Part shown: positions 38,765 to 50,926 of the stretch, in pieces
How positions within the stretch are numbered: position 1 is the stretch's first letter
Layout of the letters: each line of letters begins with the position of its first letter
The notes under the pieces: generated by a model
Database searches by the model: none
Told to the model about the DNA's origin: nothing
The model's input: only the letters and a program-made list of their open reading frames with translations
Made by a program: the position numbers and the translations under genes
Source: Turbatrix aceti
Lineage: Eukaryota > Nematoda > Chromadorea > Rhabditida > Panagrolaimidae
Direction: 5' to 3'
Assembly: GCA_963969345.1 (NCBI GenBank)
Contig: OZ017769.1
Span: forward strand, 8,063,725 to 8,127,724
DNA length: 64,000 nucleotides

Positions 38765-41700
38765 ATGGGAAAAAGAGAAGGCGGCACTCCACGCCACGGC
38801 GGGCCAGGGCGTCGACACAAGCGTGACGAATCTCTCGATCAGGTAGGTGTTTTTTTAGTGCTTTTTAATGACATTTCACGGTTTTTATGACTTTTTTTTG
38901 TTTTTTTTGCAGTTGGTCGTCTGGCAGGAATTTTTTGATCTTCTGCGCAACGCCCGCGATGCCAACGGCAAGGTGCTCAGCGAGCACTTTGTTCGCGCAC
39001 CGTCGCGACGAACGGATGCTGAGTACTACGATATAATCCAGAATCCCATTGACTTCTCCCGGATCAATCAACGCCTCCGCGCAGAGGAGTACAATACGTT
39101 CAAGGACCTCTGCGCTGACATTGAACTTGTCATTTCTAATGCTCAACTTTATTATGCTGTAAGTTGGTTTATTTTTTTTTGGGAACAACCCATAAATTTT
39201 ATTTGTAATTCAGGCGGTGTCCCCCGAACACGTGGCTGCCACGGAGCTCAAAAAGGTCTACGAAGAAGCGAAGAACAGGCTCCTGAACCCTCCTTCGTCT
39301 GCCTCAGCGTCCACGGAGCCGACGCCTTCACCCGCGCCGTCGCTGGCCGACCGCGGGCTGCCAGGCACAACCACCGCTCCCGATCTCATAGTTTTTGATG
39401 CCATCATTGGATCGATACTTAACTTCACGGACAAACAGGGCAGACTCGTGGCACCGCCGTTCAGGGTGCTGGCGTCCAAGGAAGAGCTTCCGGAGTACTA
39501 CGAAGTGATCTCGCACCCCATTGACCTCAAGATAATCGCTGCCAAGGCCAGAGCCGGCGAGTACCCGACGTGGGAGGCCGTCGACGACGATATCAAGCTT
39601 CTCGTGTCCAATTGCAAGGTTTTCAATTCGCCGTCGTCCCAGATTTACAAGGACGCCGCCCGGATTTTGAGCGAGTACGAACGACTTCGTGTCGAGTTTC
39701 ATGGGAAATTGCCGGATAAGAGCAAGTAAGAATTTTACTCTTTTTTTACTTTTATTTTCGTTTTTGAGCATTTTTTGGACAATTTTGTTTCTTAATTTAA
39801 CATTTTTTGCGTAAAAAGTACTCAAAATTTGTTCTGATGTTAGTCCACTCAGAAGAAACGTTATTTCAACTTAAAATGGTGTAAAGCAACCTTAAAAATA
39901 CGATTAAACCGTAAAAAACACTAATTTGTTGTTTTTTTTACTAGTTTTTAGTTTTTAGGCCCATTTTTTTAGCCTGTGGCTTTTGAGCCAGCCCAGGCTC
40001 AATATTTTTTCCCTGTTGTTTATTGCATCGTTTTTCAGGCAACAAGAATGCAAACCACTGGTAGCGGCTCTGCTCATGCAGACCCAAGCCAAGGACGACC
40101 TCGACCTGGACCAGGACGTCGAAGAAGACGAATCCAGCGAGCAGGACGCGTCTCCGCTCTGGCAGCTGTACTGGACAGTCAGGAACCACGACGAAGGCCA
40201 GGGCCCCCTCAGCGAGCCCTTCCTCGAGCTGCCCAACCGCACGTACTACCCGGATTACTACGACGAGATCAAGCGACCGATGTCGTTGTTTGTCATCAAC
40301 AAACGCCTCAAGGACGGCGTCTATCCGTCGCTGCAGAGCCTCGTCGATGACCTCCTGCTCATTTGCTTCAACGCGAGGTGCTACAACATTGAATCATCTG
40401 AATTCCACCAGTCTGCGGTGTCTCTCGAGAAAGTCATCGCCTCGAAGGCAAAAGAACTCGATTCCCGGGTCGTCATCAACATTGTCGATGTGCCGGTCGA
40501 CGACGATGAACCAACGCCGAAGCCGACGCCTCAGAGACAGACAAAGAAGAGACAAAGAGTGTCGTTTGGCGAGTCGGACGAGGGAACACCGGTCGCCGAT
40601 TCTGCCTATCGATCGGCTGCACCCAAACGACGCAAGTCTGAATACGTGGAGTTTGGATCGGGTTTTGTCCCTGTCAGAAAGCATCCCCAAGGCCGGAAAT
40701 CCATCGAGGAGCACCGCATAATTTACAAAAACAAGCTCCTCAAGGTGTGGAACGTCGTCCGGGCTGTCAACCAGAACCAGAGGCTCATCGCGGATTCTTT
40801 CATGGTTCTTCCGAACGCTGAGATTTCCATTCCACCGACGATACCTGTCGTTGATCTGAGCACCATTCACACGAAGCTTGAGAACTTTGAGGTTGGTTTT
40901 GAAGGGGAAAATTGAAAAATTAAGGAACAAAATTTTAAAGGTGCGAACGATGAATGCGGATTACGTTCAAAATACGCTGAAAACGTACTTTTTTGTGTAT
41001 TTTTTTATCCTTTTGTTTTCAAAAAAATACCTTTTTGATTTTTTTAAATTTTTTTTGTTTCAAAAAAAATCTTTTTGTTTAGAAAAAAATATTGTAGTTT
41101 TTTTTAAAAACCGTTTTTGTTTGCTCGTTTATAGATTTTTGTTAAAAATAGATCTAAAAATCAGAAAAACCTTTGAATTTGGTGCTTTTGTCCCAAATTT
41201 GAGCACCTGATTTTTAAGAGGAAAAAAAGTATCACAAGCGTTAATAAAAATTAAATTTAAAAACCCTGATTTTTTACGTTCATTTTTTTACAGTATGTCA
41301 ACTCGCAAGAATACGTGAATGACTACTTCCTCATGTTTAACGCTGTTCGAAGCTGTGTTCCTCCGTCTCATCCGATGGCCCAGGCAGCCGGAGTCCTCGA
41401 AGCAGCCATGATCAAGACCATCGCTGACGTATCGAAAAACACGCTCCTCAACCTGCCCGTACGCAAAGATCGCTACCGTCACCCGAATGGCGGATCGAAT
41501 TCCTCATCGTGGGTTTTTATTGCATTTTACTTGTTTGATTCTATTTTACCTGTTTAGACCGTCAAAAGCCAGTGGATCATCCCCAGCGGTGGATCGGACG
41601 CGGTCATCTTCAGCGAAAAAGCAGCATGCCCCACCTGTCGACATCAAGGTGCTTCGCGAGGTCCTCGATTACGTCATCAAGTACGAAGACAGCGTTGGAA

Positions 41701-44700
41701 GGATTCTGAGCGAGGCTTTCTACAAACTGCCGACTCGGGAGAATCTTCCTGACTATTATGACAAAATTAAGAGACCCATGGACCTGCACAAGATCAAACT
41801 CAACCTGGGGCACTACGATTCCGTCAAATCCCTTCTAATCGACCTCAAACTCGTTTTTGACAACGCGTGTGCCTACAACGACCCCTCCAGCCTCATCTAC
41901 AAGGACGCGTTCGTGCTGCAGAAGGAGGTGCTCCAGCTGAGAAATAAGTACGTCCAGGACGAATTTGCTGTCCAGGCGGAGGTCAAATTGCTGCTGACGA
42001 ACCTCCTCGTCCAGGTGACGACCTACTACCATGAAGGACGATGTCTTTCGTCTTCCGGCATGGACGACCTGCCAAAGGTGTTCAAAAAATCCGGACTGCC
42101 CGAGGAAGAATATCCGTTCTCGTTGGATGAGATCAAGTTTAATTTGGACAAAGGAAGATACCGGAGACTCGACAGGTTCCAGGAAGACCTCTTCAACCTG
42201 TTTTCCAAGATCCGGGAATACAATCCAGCTGAATCTGAGATTTTCCAGGATACGGTGGAACTTCAGAAGCACTACATCAAAACGAGGGAGGAAGTATGCA
42301 AGAACATGCTCATCTCGCCGGCGAAGCTCTACAACGTCAGCGACCTCGAAGACGAGATCGAACAGCTCCTCCGGGTCCGCAAAACCACCGGCCTGACAGA
42401 TACGAAGACGAGTGGGGGCTCGACGGCCCCCGCCAGCGGCCGGGAATCTCACGCGGAATCCGTAAACACGTCCGCGGAAGAGGCAGTCTCGTCGATGGAA
42501 GCAGAGTACAACAACGTGAAATACTCGCCCAAAGATTTTGTCTACGTATCTTCGGCGGATGAATCTGCGCCTCCTGACACGCCGAAGCACATCATGAGGA
42601 TCGAGCGGATCTCGCAGGACGACGAAGGCGTCCTCGTAGTCAAAGGCGCCTGGGTCTATCGGCCCCGTGAGACCTACCACCTGGCAACTCGGCTCTTCTA
42701 CACGAATGAAGTCTTCCTGACGCCGTTCAAGGACACCGTGACGGTTGATCGACTCAGGGGAAAGTGCTGTGTCATGCCGGTAGACGACTACGCTGCAAAG
42801 AAGCCCTTAGACTTTGACGATGCCGATGTCTACGTCTGCGAATCGCGATACCTCGGTCGAAGACACCATTTCAAGAGACTGACTTCCTGGCCATTTCCGG
42901 AGGAGAGGGAAAAGCTGGCGACAGTCCCACGCACTGAGCCACCGCCAATGAACAAGGTCAAATCCGAGCTGGCTACTGACGGATCGGAAAACGGGGATTC
43001 AGTCGATCGGCCCCCATCAAAGAAATCCGCGACCCCAGCGGCCACTGGGAGCCGGACTTCGACACCTGCACAGGCACCGGTCAAACAGGCACCCTCCAGT
43101 CCGTCGGACGTGATCAGCGATCGTGTCAAGAACCTCCCCCGAGTGCTGGACATTCATAGGGAGGATGTTCTCGACGGGAAAAATGCCGCGGACGGCGATT
43201 GCACGTACTACGAGCAATTACAGTACCAGGGAACGTGGTATCGTAAGGGAGACGGTGTGTTGGCGTTTAATGAACAGGCCTCGCACTGTGATGTCTACCG
43301 AATCGATCGCATGTGGAAGACCAAGACGTGAGTGGTTTTTTGTTGGTACCTAATTTTTTGTATTTATTAAAAACAATTTTTTTTCAGGGGTGATACGTTC
43401 ATCTCCGGGCCATTCTTTGCTCGACCGGTTGAAGTCAACCACGATGACATGGAACGTTTCTATAAGAAAGAGGTCATTGGCGTCGAACAACCGGATACTG
43501 TAGTCAATATGAAGCGTGTCCAAGCTCGATGCGCTATTCTGGTAACCCGAACGTACGAAACGTGTCGTCCGACGGAATTCCCAGAGTGTGATGTATTTGT
43601 CGTCGAACGCAGAGTCGCAGGAGCCATGCCGATGGCCGACGGACTCAAGTGCACCCTGACTAACAACAGTAACAACCAGACGACCTCGAGCGAGGATCCT
43701 CCACTCGATCTGGCCTACAGTAAGCCGCTCAAGAAGCTTCGAGTAAGTTGAACATCTTTTGCAAAATTTTTGCTGGGTTATTTTCTTCTTCCGGGCACCT
43801 TTCGCTTTTCCGATAGTTTTTGTATTATAGTTCAACTTTGCGCGCAACAAAAAAGTGTAAAGAGAAAAAAGGAAGGGTGCGCGCGTCTGTGTAGACCGAC
43901 TGAGCCTTGGTGGACCAGGTGCAGGCAGGCAGGCAGCAACTCCAACAAAAGCGTTTTTGTCGCTGCCTGCCTGCTGTGTGATGCGTGCGGCGGGCGTTTT
44001 TTTATCGCGTTGGCCAGCTCGCTGGCTCCGGGGACGCACAAGCATAGGTATAGGCCTGGATCGAGGAAGAGAGGCAGAAAAAGGGAAAGCGAAAGCTCAC
44101 AGACCCACCAAACGGGTCTTATGTGTCGGCCTGTTCGGTTGCAGGCAGGCAGGCGAGAGAGAGAGAAGACTAAAACGCTGGTGCATCGGTCGCTGCTGCC
44201 TGGCAGAGCTTTCGGACTGCGGCTGCTTCGCTTTTGATTGTTTGGCGTGTTCTCGGTTGCTGGCTGGCTTCCTTCTCGCGGCGGTTGCGGTGGCGGCGGC
44301 GGCTCCTGCGCGCTGAGTGAGTTTTTTCTCTCTTCCCCTTCGCCTGGGATGTGGCAGACAAGCGGGCGAGCATGCACGAGCCCGGCCCAGCGCGCTCCTT
44401 CCTCCACGACGACGAGATGCGATGACGACCACCACCATCGCCGCCGCTGCCGCTGTCGCGCGTGTCGCCGCGTCCTCGCTCGCTTCAGACTCGCTCGCAG
44501 CGGCCGACCGGAGCGACGAGCACCAACAGCAGCAGCAGCGTGCTTTTGGTGCCCTGTCCCTGTCCCCTCCTCTACCGCGGTCGCAGCTGCCCCGCGGACT
44601 TGACGCGGACCGCTCGCTTGCACGTGTGTCGGCTGCGACGGCGTCACGTACCCGCTCGGCTCTCTTCCTCCTTCGCGCTTGTCCTCCCACCCACCCACGA

Positions 44701-47567
44701 AGCGAAGTACTAAGCCTTAGCGCGCGCTCTTCTTCTTCTTGTTCTTGTTGTTCTTCTTCGTGTCGAGAGAGGGTCCTCTGCAGAGGATGTATCTCCGGAT
44801 GCGCGTAAGAAAAAAACAACTGCCGAGCGAATGACTTGCATTGAGACTTGTTCGTTTCCCTACTTCGATACGAACTGGCCTAGACGTTTACGGTGGGCAG
44901 TCAAACGACGAGGAAAGAAACCTCTGAGAAGTGACTGACGCAAGTCCCCATCTGCGACGCTTTGGCGTGCATAATACATGCGTGGTTATTTTTTTTTGCT
45001 CGAGAACTTGCACTGCTTGCTGCTGTAAAAAAAAAGAAAGAAAATTAACGAAAACAGTAGCAGTGGTGAACGAAAGAACAAAGAGAAAAGAATAAATCGT
45101 TTCCAAGCGGCAAGCACGGTCTTCCAACGAAAAAGCAACCCACGATGATTGCTGAACTTCCTTTTTTTCTGGGTTTTTGCATGACTCTTTTTTTTTCTCG
45201 TGCATGATCGATTTGTTGCGAAGGATCGAGAAACCTTCTTACGAAATTCTTTGCTTTCAGGATTACAAGCAGTCACTGAACGTGCCAGAGGATGAGATAT
45301 TCTATTTCAAAACACCACTGAAGATGGAAAAAGAGCTCTCGCCCCTACTCGCGACGACGGAGGCCGTCATCGATCCTGCCGATATCGAAAATGACTCAAA
45401 CAGCGTTGCCGACACAATCGATGACGCGTCGGCCATGCATCATCATTCGCCGTCCATTGCCGGTCCTGGCTCGCACCCCATGACACCCGCTACCCCGAAG
45501 GCCGGAGGATCCGTCGGCGGACTCGCGACCCCGGTTACCGGAGGAAGAACGCCTGCGAGCAAGGGATCCGCGAAATGGCTTGATTCGCAGCCCAAACTCA
45601 ACGCAAAGTCAAAGTCGGGATACATTCTGTTCTCTGCGGAGGTCCGGAAACGGGTAATGTCAGAAAACCCAGATGCAGGCTTCGGTGACGTATCCCGAAT
45701 CGTAGGCATCGAATGGAAGAAGCTATCTGACGAACAAAAACGACAATACGAAGTTCGTGCGCAGTACATTGCCGAGGAACGCGCCAAGAATGATCAACTG
45801 ACTGCAAGCAGCAAAATGCTACAACCGGGACAAATTCGCGTATACAACTGCAAGTGGCAGACGTGTGACTACCAATTCGACTCGCAAGAAGGCCTCTATG
45901 AGCATATCAAAACGTCACACACCAGTCAGATCGGTGAGTCAGGGCTGTTTGGGAATTTTTTGGGGGCTGCCGGTTTTTGCACAAATTTCCGTTCGAGATA
46001 GCGCGTACTGTAGGCCGGTTTTGATCGTATCAGAAATTGTGAAAATGGCAAATATTTCCGTTCAAGATAAAGTTTACCGTAATCCGGTTTTGAACGGAAT
46101 CAAAATTGCGATGAAATTGTGAAACAATTTTCTTTTGCCTGCGCCTTTTTTTTTACTTTGACACAATTTTCTCTTTTTTTCAGTCGAAGGCGACAATCAA
46201 TTCCTCTGCCTGTGGAGTCTCTGTCTGAAGTACCGCAAGGACGGCAGACCGTTTCCCTCACTTCCTCGACTGCACCGTCACATCAAGGAAAAGCATCTGC
46301 CGTCGTCGTCCAAGATCATTGCTCCTAACCAGCGTGGAAAGTAAGTTTTTTTTGTCTTGAAATCATTTTTGTTCACAAAACGCGTTTTTAGGCACTTCTT
46401 CGTGTATATGCCCCCGGACGAGTCTGCTCAGTCATCATCGAGCAAGGAATCGCCTCCTGGTCACTTCCTGAACTGTCCCTACGGTAATCAGGCCCCCAAC
46501 GTGCCATCCTGCACCGTTGCAACTCCGATCGAACAAATGAGCCATCAAGGCGGCATGGCGACCACGAGAGCTCAGTATGTCGTGGCGGGAGACGCGAATA
46601 CTCCGCGGACCGTGAAAGTGGTCAGCTACCAGGGCACTCCCCATCACCAGGGCCCTCCACAGGGCACGCAGTACGTCCAGCAGTCTATTCCCTCTGGAAC
46701 ACCGATGCCCGTGCAGTACGTGACAGTTGGAGGCCAGCCGGTCTACCAGGCGGTCGTGCTTAATCAGCCGGGCGCAACCGGTGCTCCGACTGGTCCACTC
46801 CAGGTATATCACCAGGGCCCCAATGGTCAACTGATCCAGGCGAGCGGCAATCAACACTACTATCAGCCGATGCAGCAGGCCACGGTACTGGCAGTCCAGC
46901 AACAACCCTCGCAGCAGGCTATCGCCCAGGTCTCGCAGTCCTACGCTCAGCATCCGGGACCGGCTGGTGGACCGATGCACCACGTACAGCACGCTGTACA
47001 CCACGGAGTCGGGCATCCCTACCAGCAGCAGGTCGTCGTACAGGCTCAGACCTCGCACATGAACCAGCAGCATCCGGGACAGCAGTCTGGACCGGTCACG
47101 GTGCTGGCTGGAGGCATTCATCAGCAGCAGAATCAGCATCAACACCAGCAGGTCGTCACTCAGCCTGCTCCCATCGTGGACCCCAGGACGGTGGTCACCC
47201 GCGCTCCGGAGCCGAACTTTGTCGCTGTTCCTGAATCCCTTACCGTCAGACGTGTTCTGCACTCGAAAACATACGTCAAGTGAGTTTGACTTTTTTTGCT
47301 GGAAATTTGGATGGTGATTGACAAAAAAATTGTTTCAGGTACCTGGATTCGCTCAAAAATTCCCGAAAACGTCAGATTTCGGATTGGCGCAAGGAGCTCG
47401 TCGAAGGCGAACCAGTCCCCCGCGAAAAAGTCAATCTCACACGCACCCTCACCGGCAAGAAGAACACCGATGTTTCGGACGCAGAAGTTGCCCGTGGGTT
47501 CTACCGTCTCCGGGACCAGCTCATGGAATCCGTCTGTGGCCTGAAGCGTTACGAATTCAAGCTGTGA
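38765..47567 (+). CDS. PBRM1: Polybromo (PBAF chromatin-remodelling subunit)
   Basis: Signature subunit of PBAF-type SWI/SNF complexes; reads acetyl-lysine on histones. Eleven exons: 38765-38842, 38913-39158, 39214-39725, 40039-40891, 41294-41508, 41558-43327, 43388-43742, 45261-45933, 46184-46340, 46392-47279, 47339-47567; all GT-AG, phases join, 1,991 residues. Domains by eye: bromodomains at about 30-108, 150-250, 318-420, 512-610, 664-770 and 778-885 (BD5 has LPDYYDKIKRPMDL and CAYND); BAH about 960-1090 and 1190-1320; HMG box about 1456-1525 (KSGYILFSAEVRKR); two C2H2-like fingers about 1537-1605; a 300-residue Gln/His/Pro-rich stretch; conserved C-terminal block. BD4 and BD6 lack the usual YYxxI core, so may bind poorly. 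Human PBRM1 is shorter, about 1,690. Confidence 0.97.
43743..45260 (+). other. Large GC-rich intron 7 of polybromo
   Basis: At 1,518 bp this is by far the longest intron of the gene; the others are about 50-400 bp. It is much more GC-rich than other introns, with GGCAGGCAGGCAG (43922-43936), CGC/GCC triplet runs (44280-44700) and TTCTTCTTCTTG. It separates the exons for six bromodomains and BAH domains from those for the HMG box, zinc fingers and Q-rich tail. It could contain an internal promoter, but no first exon can be defined. Confidence 0.5.
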
Positions 47568-47926
47568 TTCGAAGCCAGGGCTGTTGACCACTGTGCAGTT
47601 GCAGTTCTCTATCACACGTTCTAACAAACGAAAGCGGGTCTGTCTGTCTTCTGCCTTTCTCCCACCACCCAGTTAGCGCTTCTCGGCGGCGACGGCATCC
47701 AACGGCGCGTTCTACGGCATGCTTTGCGTGTTGTAACGAACGAACCATCCATCTCCTCAGAAAAAAATCGAATTTTTTGTTCCTATTGCCAGTTGTTTCT
47801 CCTGTATCGTTCGTTGTCTATTAACAGTGGTCTCATGTCGCCCATTTTGGATGATAAATGTTGTTTGAATGAAAATGGACATCGATTGGGGTTTTTAAAA
47901 GGGTTCCGATCAGGGATAACCAAACA

Positions 47927-48030
47927 GCCATTTTTTGTTCTCGAACGAACATTTTGTTAATTTTGTTCAAGAAATCGAACGAACGCGAACATTTTTGTCA
48001 GTGTTTGCGAACGAACGAAGAACAGATTTT
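47927..48030 (+). repeat. Dispersed GTTCG-rich repeat, copy C
   Basis: Starts GCCATTTTTTGTTCTCGAAC, followed by AATTTTGTTC, GCGAACATTTTTG and GTGTTTGCGAACGAACG. The same succession occurs on the minus strand at 22085-22200. Sequence just before (CAGGGATAACCAAA, 47911) resembles a hAT-type terminus. Confidence 0.6.
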
Positions 48031-48197
48031 TTGCGTAAACTTCGGTACTATACGTTTTCGATGATAGTTTTGCTACACTTTTTATTGCCGAAGGCAATTT
48101 ACACTATTTGTCGTTTTGGGACCTTTCATTTGACTGATAAACGTAGTTCCGACTCCACTGTTTATTTTAGGAATCAGAAAAAAAAATCGTATGATCC

Positions 48198-48601
48198 GAT
48201 CCGTGCAGGGTTGCGAAATTCCCCGGGGAATGAAAAATGGGGGAATATTCCCTGGGGATTCCCGGAGATTCCCCAGGGAATCCCCTTTCAAATTCCCCGC
48301 ATCCAAATAAAGCCATGCGTCTAAAACGAGGTCTAAAATAAAAAAAACACACCAAAAACGGTCTATTTATTAACGTGCATTAAAATTGCAACCTAACTTT
48401 CACATTAAAGCGAGATTTGAAGCCCAATTGGCAAACTTCAAAAAAAATAATCACATCCCTTTACTTTTCTTAATTTTTTCGGCAGTTTCCCGGGGAATTT
48501 TGGGGGGAATTTGGCAAAGGTGGGGGAATCCCCGGGGATTCCCGGGAATATTCCCCGGGGAATCTCCCGGGGAATCCCATCTTCGCAACCCTGGATCCGT
48601 G
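48198..48601. mobile_element. hAT-like MITE with 8-bp target duplication
   Basis: An element of 388 bp (48206-48593) with 12-bp perfect terminal inverted repeats starting CAGGGTTGCGAA. It is flanked by an exact 8-bp direct repeat GATCCGTG (48198-48205 and 48594-48601). An 8-bp duplication and CAGGG ends are hallmarks of hAT elements. The subterminal parts are made of inverted runs of ATTCCCCGGGGA-type words, giving strong foldback potential; the centre (48300-48480) is AT-rich and non-coding. No transposase is encoded, so it would depend on an autonomous hAT elsewhere. Confidence 0.85.
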
Positions 48602-49530
48602 CATGCATCGATATTTTTTTCTCGATCATACACCTGATTAGGCCGGGCCGTGACGTCACCTGCCCTTTCCCGACCCCTCCCCCCAAGAGTACGTAACCTT
48701 CAAAATAACTTCGGTATTTTTTGTAAGCGCAGAATCATCAAAACAGAATCACAAAAAAAAATATAATCATCACACAAAAAAGTGTTATCTTAGGGGTGTA
48801 TTTATGTACAGCCACCCAGGTAGGCCGGTGTCGAGGCTCTTTCTCATCATTTTCCGCGCCACATGCATGCGTGATGGATGAATCAGAATCAGTCGTCCAT
48901 GTTCGCGTTCGCGTTCACGTTCGAGTTCGCAGCCCCGTTTCCTTGCTTCCTTCGCGAACGAACAACGCCCAGTCACTTCGACAAGCCAGTGTATTTTTGA
49001 AAGAGCGTCCAAAAACAACAAACGAACATCAATCATAAAAAAAAGAACGGGGAAAACAAAAAAAAAGAAGGAGAAGAAGAAAGAGGCATCAATCTACAGT
49101 CGGGGGGAGGAACGATTATAAAAATCCAAAATGAAAGCCGTGTGTGTGTGTGCGGGGGTCAGAAGTTCTAGATGCAAGTCGCTCCCGACAAAAAACCACA
49201 ACCCGAGTTGAGTTCAGGCAGGCAACGACTTGGATCAGTTTCATAGTACACACAAAATTGATTGTGGTGGTAAGGAGAGGCGCTGGTTGGGCTCGACTGG
49301 GGAAAGGAGGAAGAGGAGGAAATTGAGTTGGGAATAGAAGTTTTCGTGTAGAATTTTTTTACAAGCCGGGTTTGAATCCGCGGCAGTTGTCCGCTGGCAG
49401 GGCAAATATCATAAATGCCCGCTCGCAGTAACGGTTTCGTATTGGACGATTGATTTTCCAGGATTAAGGGTGATTTTCATTTCATCCAACAAACAATGAC
49501 GAGAGCGAAGATGAAGCATGGAAAAAGGAG

Positions 49531-49560
49531 AAGAGAGAGAGAGGAAAAGAGAGAGAGAGA
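49531..49560. repeat. GA microsatellite
   Basis: An interrupted (GA)n tract in the polybromo-ZFAND interval. Confidence 0.9.
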
Positions 49561-50091
49561 CAAGACACATGAACCGTAAAATGCGTTGCAGGATAAGGCC
49601 ACGCAGACCTGACCTGGCCACCACCGAAGAGGGGAGGAGGAGGAGGATGAGAGAGGGACCTTGCCTGGCAACGGAAGAGGTGTACAAGGGCCGCCGTAGA
49701 TGGTAAGGGGACACAATTGGGCCCAGATGGAGAGGATAGCCGACTGCTAAACGACGCCAACATGGCGACGCTGCAGTCTGAGGTGGTGATGGTGATGGAG
49801 CGAATTGATTGGGGGAAATCGTGGTGGGACAAAGCAAAAAAAAATAGAAAAAAGGGTGGTAAAGAAAACAGCGAGGTTAACTTGCAGTGTCAGCCAGGGC
49901 CAAAATGTACATCACGTGTTCACCCGCGCCAAACTCACGATGGGTAGGAGAGAATTTACTCGCCGAACCCAGCAAGAGTCACAGATGTCAGTAAAGCGAG
50001 CGGAGAAGCCAGCATGAATGCACAAATCAGTCAGACGACAGGGATGAAGGCCAACGCCGACGAGGCTGGTATTTTTGCCTTTAGGGGAGGT

Positions 50092-50111
50092 GTTGTTGTT
50101 GTTGTTGTTGG
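50092..50111. repeat. GTT microsatellite near ZFAND 3' end
   Basis: About six GTT units, 40 bp beyond the stop codon of the ZFAND gene, so probably within its 3' UTR (AAC repeats on the sense strand). Confidence 0.85.
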
Positions 50112-50150
50112 TGTTCTTGTTACATCGTCGCAGCCCATCCCACCATTTTT

Positions 50151-50926
50151 TCAGATTCGCTGAATCTTATCCGACACGACCACGGGGTTGTTCTTGCGGA
50201 TTTCCTCGCGTTCCATCGTCTTGTAGTCAAATTCGCAGTTGTGAGCCTTGTCGTAGCGATGCTCACCGCAATAAAGCCCACCGCAACGGCACGTGAATCC
50301 TAAAAATGAACAAAATTCGTAATTACACGGTTAAAAACAATTTTCAGACAAGTCAAACGTCACAGTATATAAAAACTCACCAGTAAGTCCAACCCGTTTC
50401 TTGCACTGTAGGCAACGATTAGGTTTCTTTGTGGGAGGTGCCGAGACAGCCATGTCAACGGAGGCCGCCATCGCAGCGTCCAGAATTTGTACAGCGGAAG
50501 CCGGAGAAGAGCCCGACGTCAGTGTGCACGACGAGGCTTCGAGGGCAACGGTTTCGACCGATGCTGCCTGGGATGACGAAGTTGACGACGAGCCAACAAT
50601 CGTCGACGAAGCAGCTTCCGGTGAGCAGAGAGCTTTCGCTACGTCGAAGAGCTCGGAATTCTTTACAGCTTCACGGAGCTTGTCACTGATCGTCTTGGCT
50701 TCGGACTGTGACGGAGAAGACACTAAAAAAGGGGCTTTCATAAACCTGAACACACGGAAAAATCCCAAAACTCACAGTTCGTGGGAGAAAGACGAGCAGT
50801 ATCTTGCTTGCGTTTGATAGAATCCTTGAAGCACTTCGAGCAGAGCCCTTCCGTCGCTGAAGATCCGTAGAAACCACATCCACCTCTGCAGAGAGCAGTC
50901 GCCGTTGCTTGCTGCTGATTTTCCAT
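50151..50926 (-). CDS. ZFAND5/6: A20/AN1 zinc-finger protein, ZFAND5/6-like
   Basis: Ubiquitin-binding stress-associated protein; ZFAND5 is known to stimulate the 26S proteasome. Exons 50926-50776, 50722-50381 and 50299-50151 encode 213 residues, the length of human ZFAND5. The N-terminal A20 finger ([24 protein letters not shown]) spans 24 residues near 12-35, with Cys pairs in the expected spacing. A Ser/Ala-rich disordered linker follows, then the AN1 finger near 150-195: [37 protein letters not shown], ending [19 protein letters not shown]. The last junction splits the Gly of GLTG|F and restores the AN1 consensus, supporting the splice. A 3' splice site lies upstream of the ATG (CTTCAG, about 50960), so the 5' UTR is spliced and the promoter may be far inside the long empty region to the right. 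Confidence 0.95.

Larger units (their letters stand above)
47568..50150. other. Polybromo-ZFAND intergenic region
   Basis: 2.6 kb between two genes that point towards each other. Contains the polybromo 3' UTR (no canonical AATAAA close to the stop), a GTTCG-rich repeat (47927-48030), a hAT-like MITE (48198-48601), a GA microsatellite (49531-49560) and a GTT microsatellite (50092-50111). No coding gene seen. AAGCCGGGTTTGAATCCGCG at 49363-49382 resembles a tRNA B box but has no matching tRNA fold. Confidence 0.55.

Noticed and set aside
43770..44819. Overlapping Arg/Ser/Ala-rich open frames in polybromo intron 7
   Set aside because: Several frames are open at once because of GC-rich triplet repeats. 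They are bounded by a well-supported intron and show no recognisable protein.
49363..49382. tRNA-like B box (GGGTTTGAATCCGCGG)
   Set aside because: The flanking bases do not form a T stem, and no A box, anticodon arm or acceptor stem can be folded upstream.
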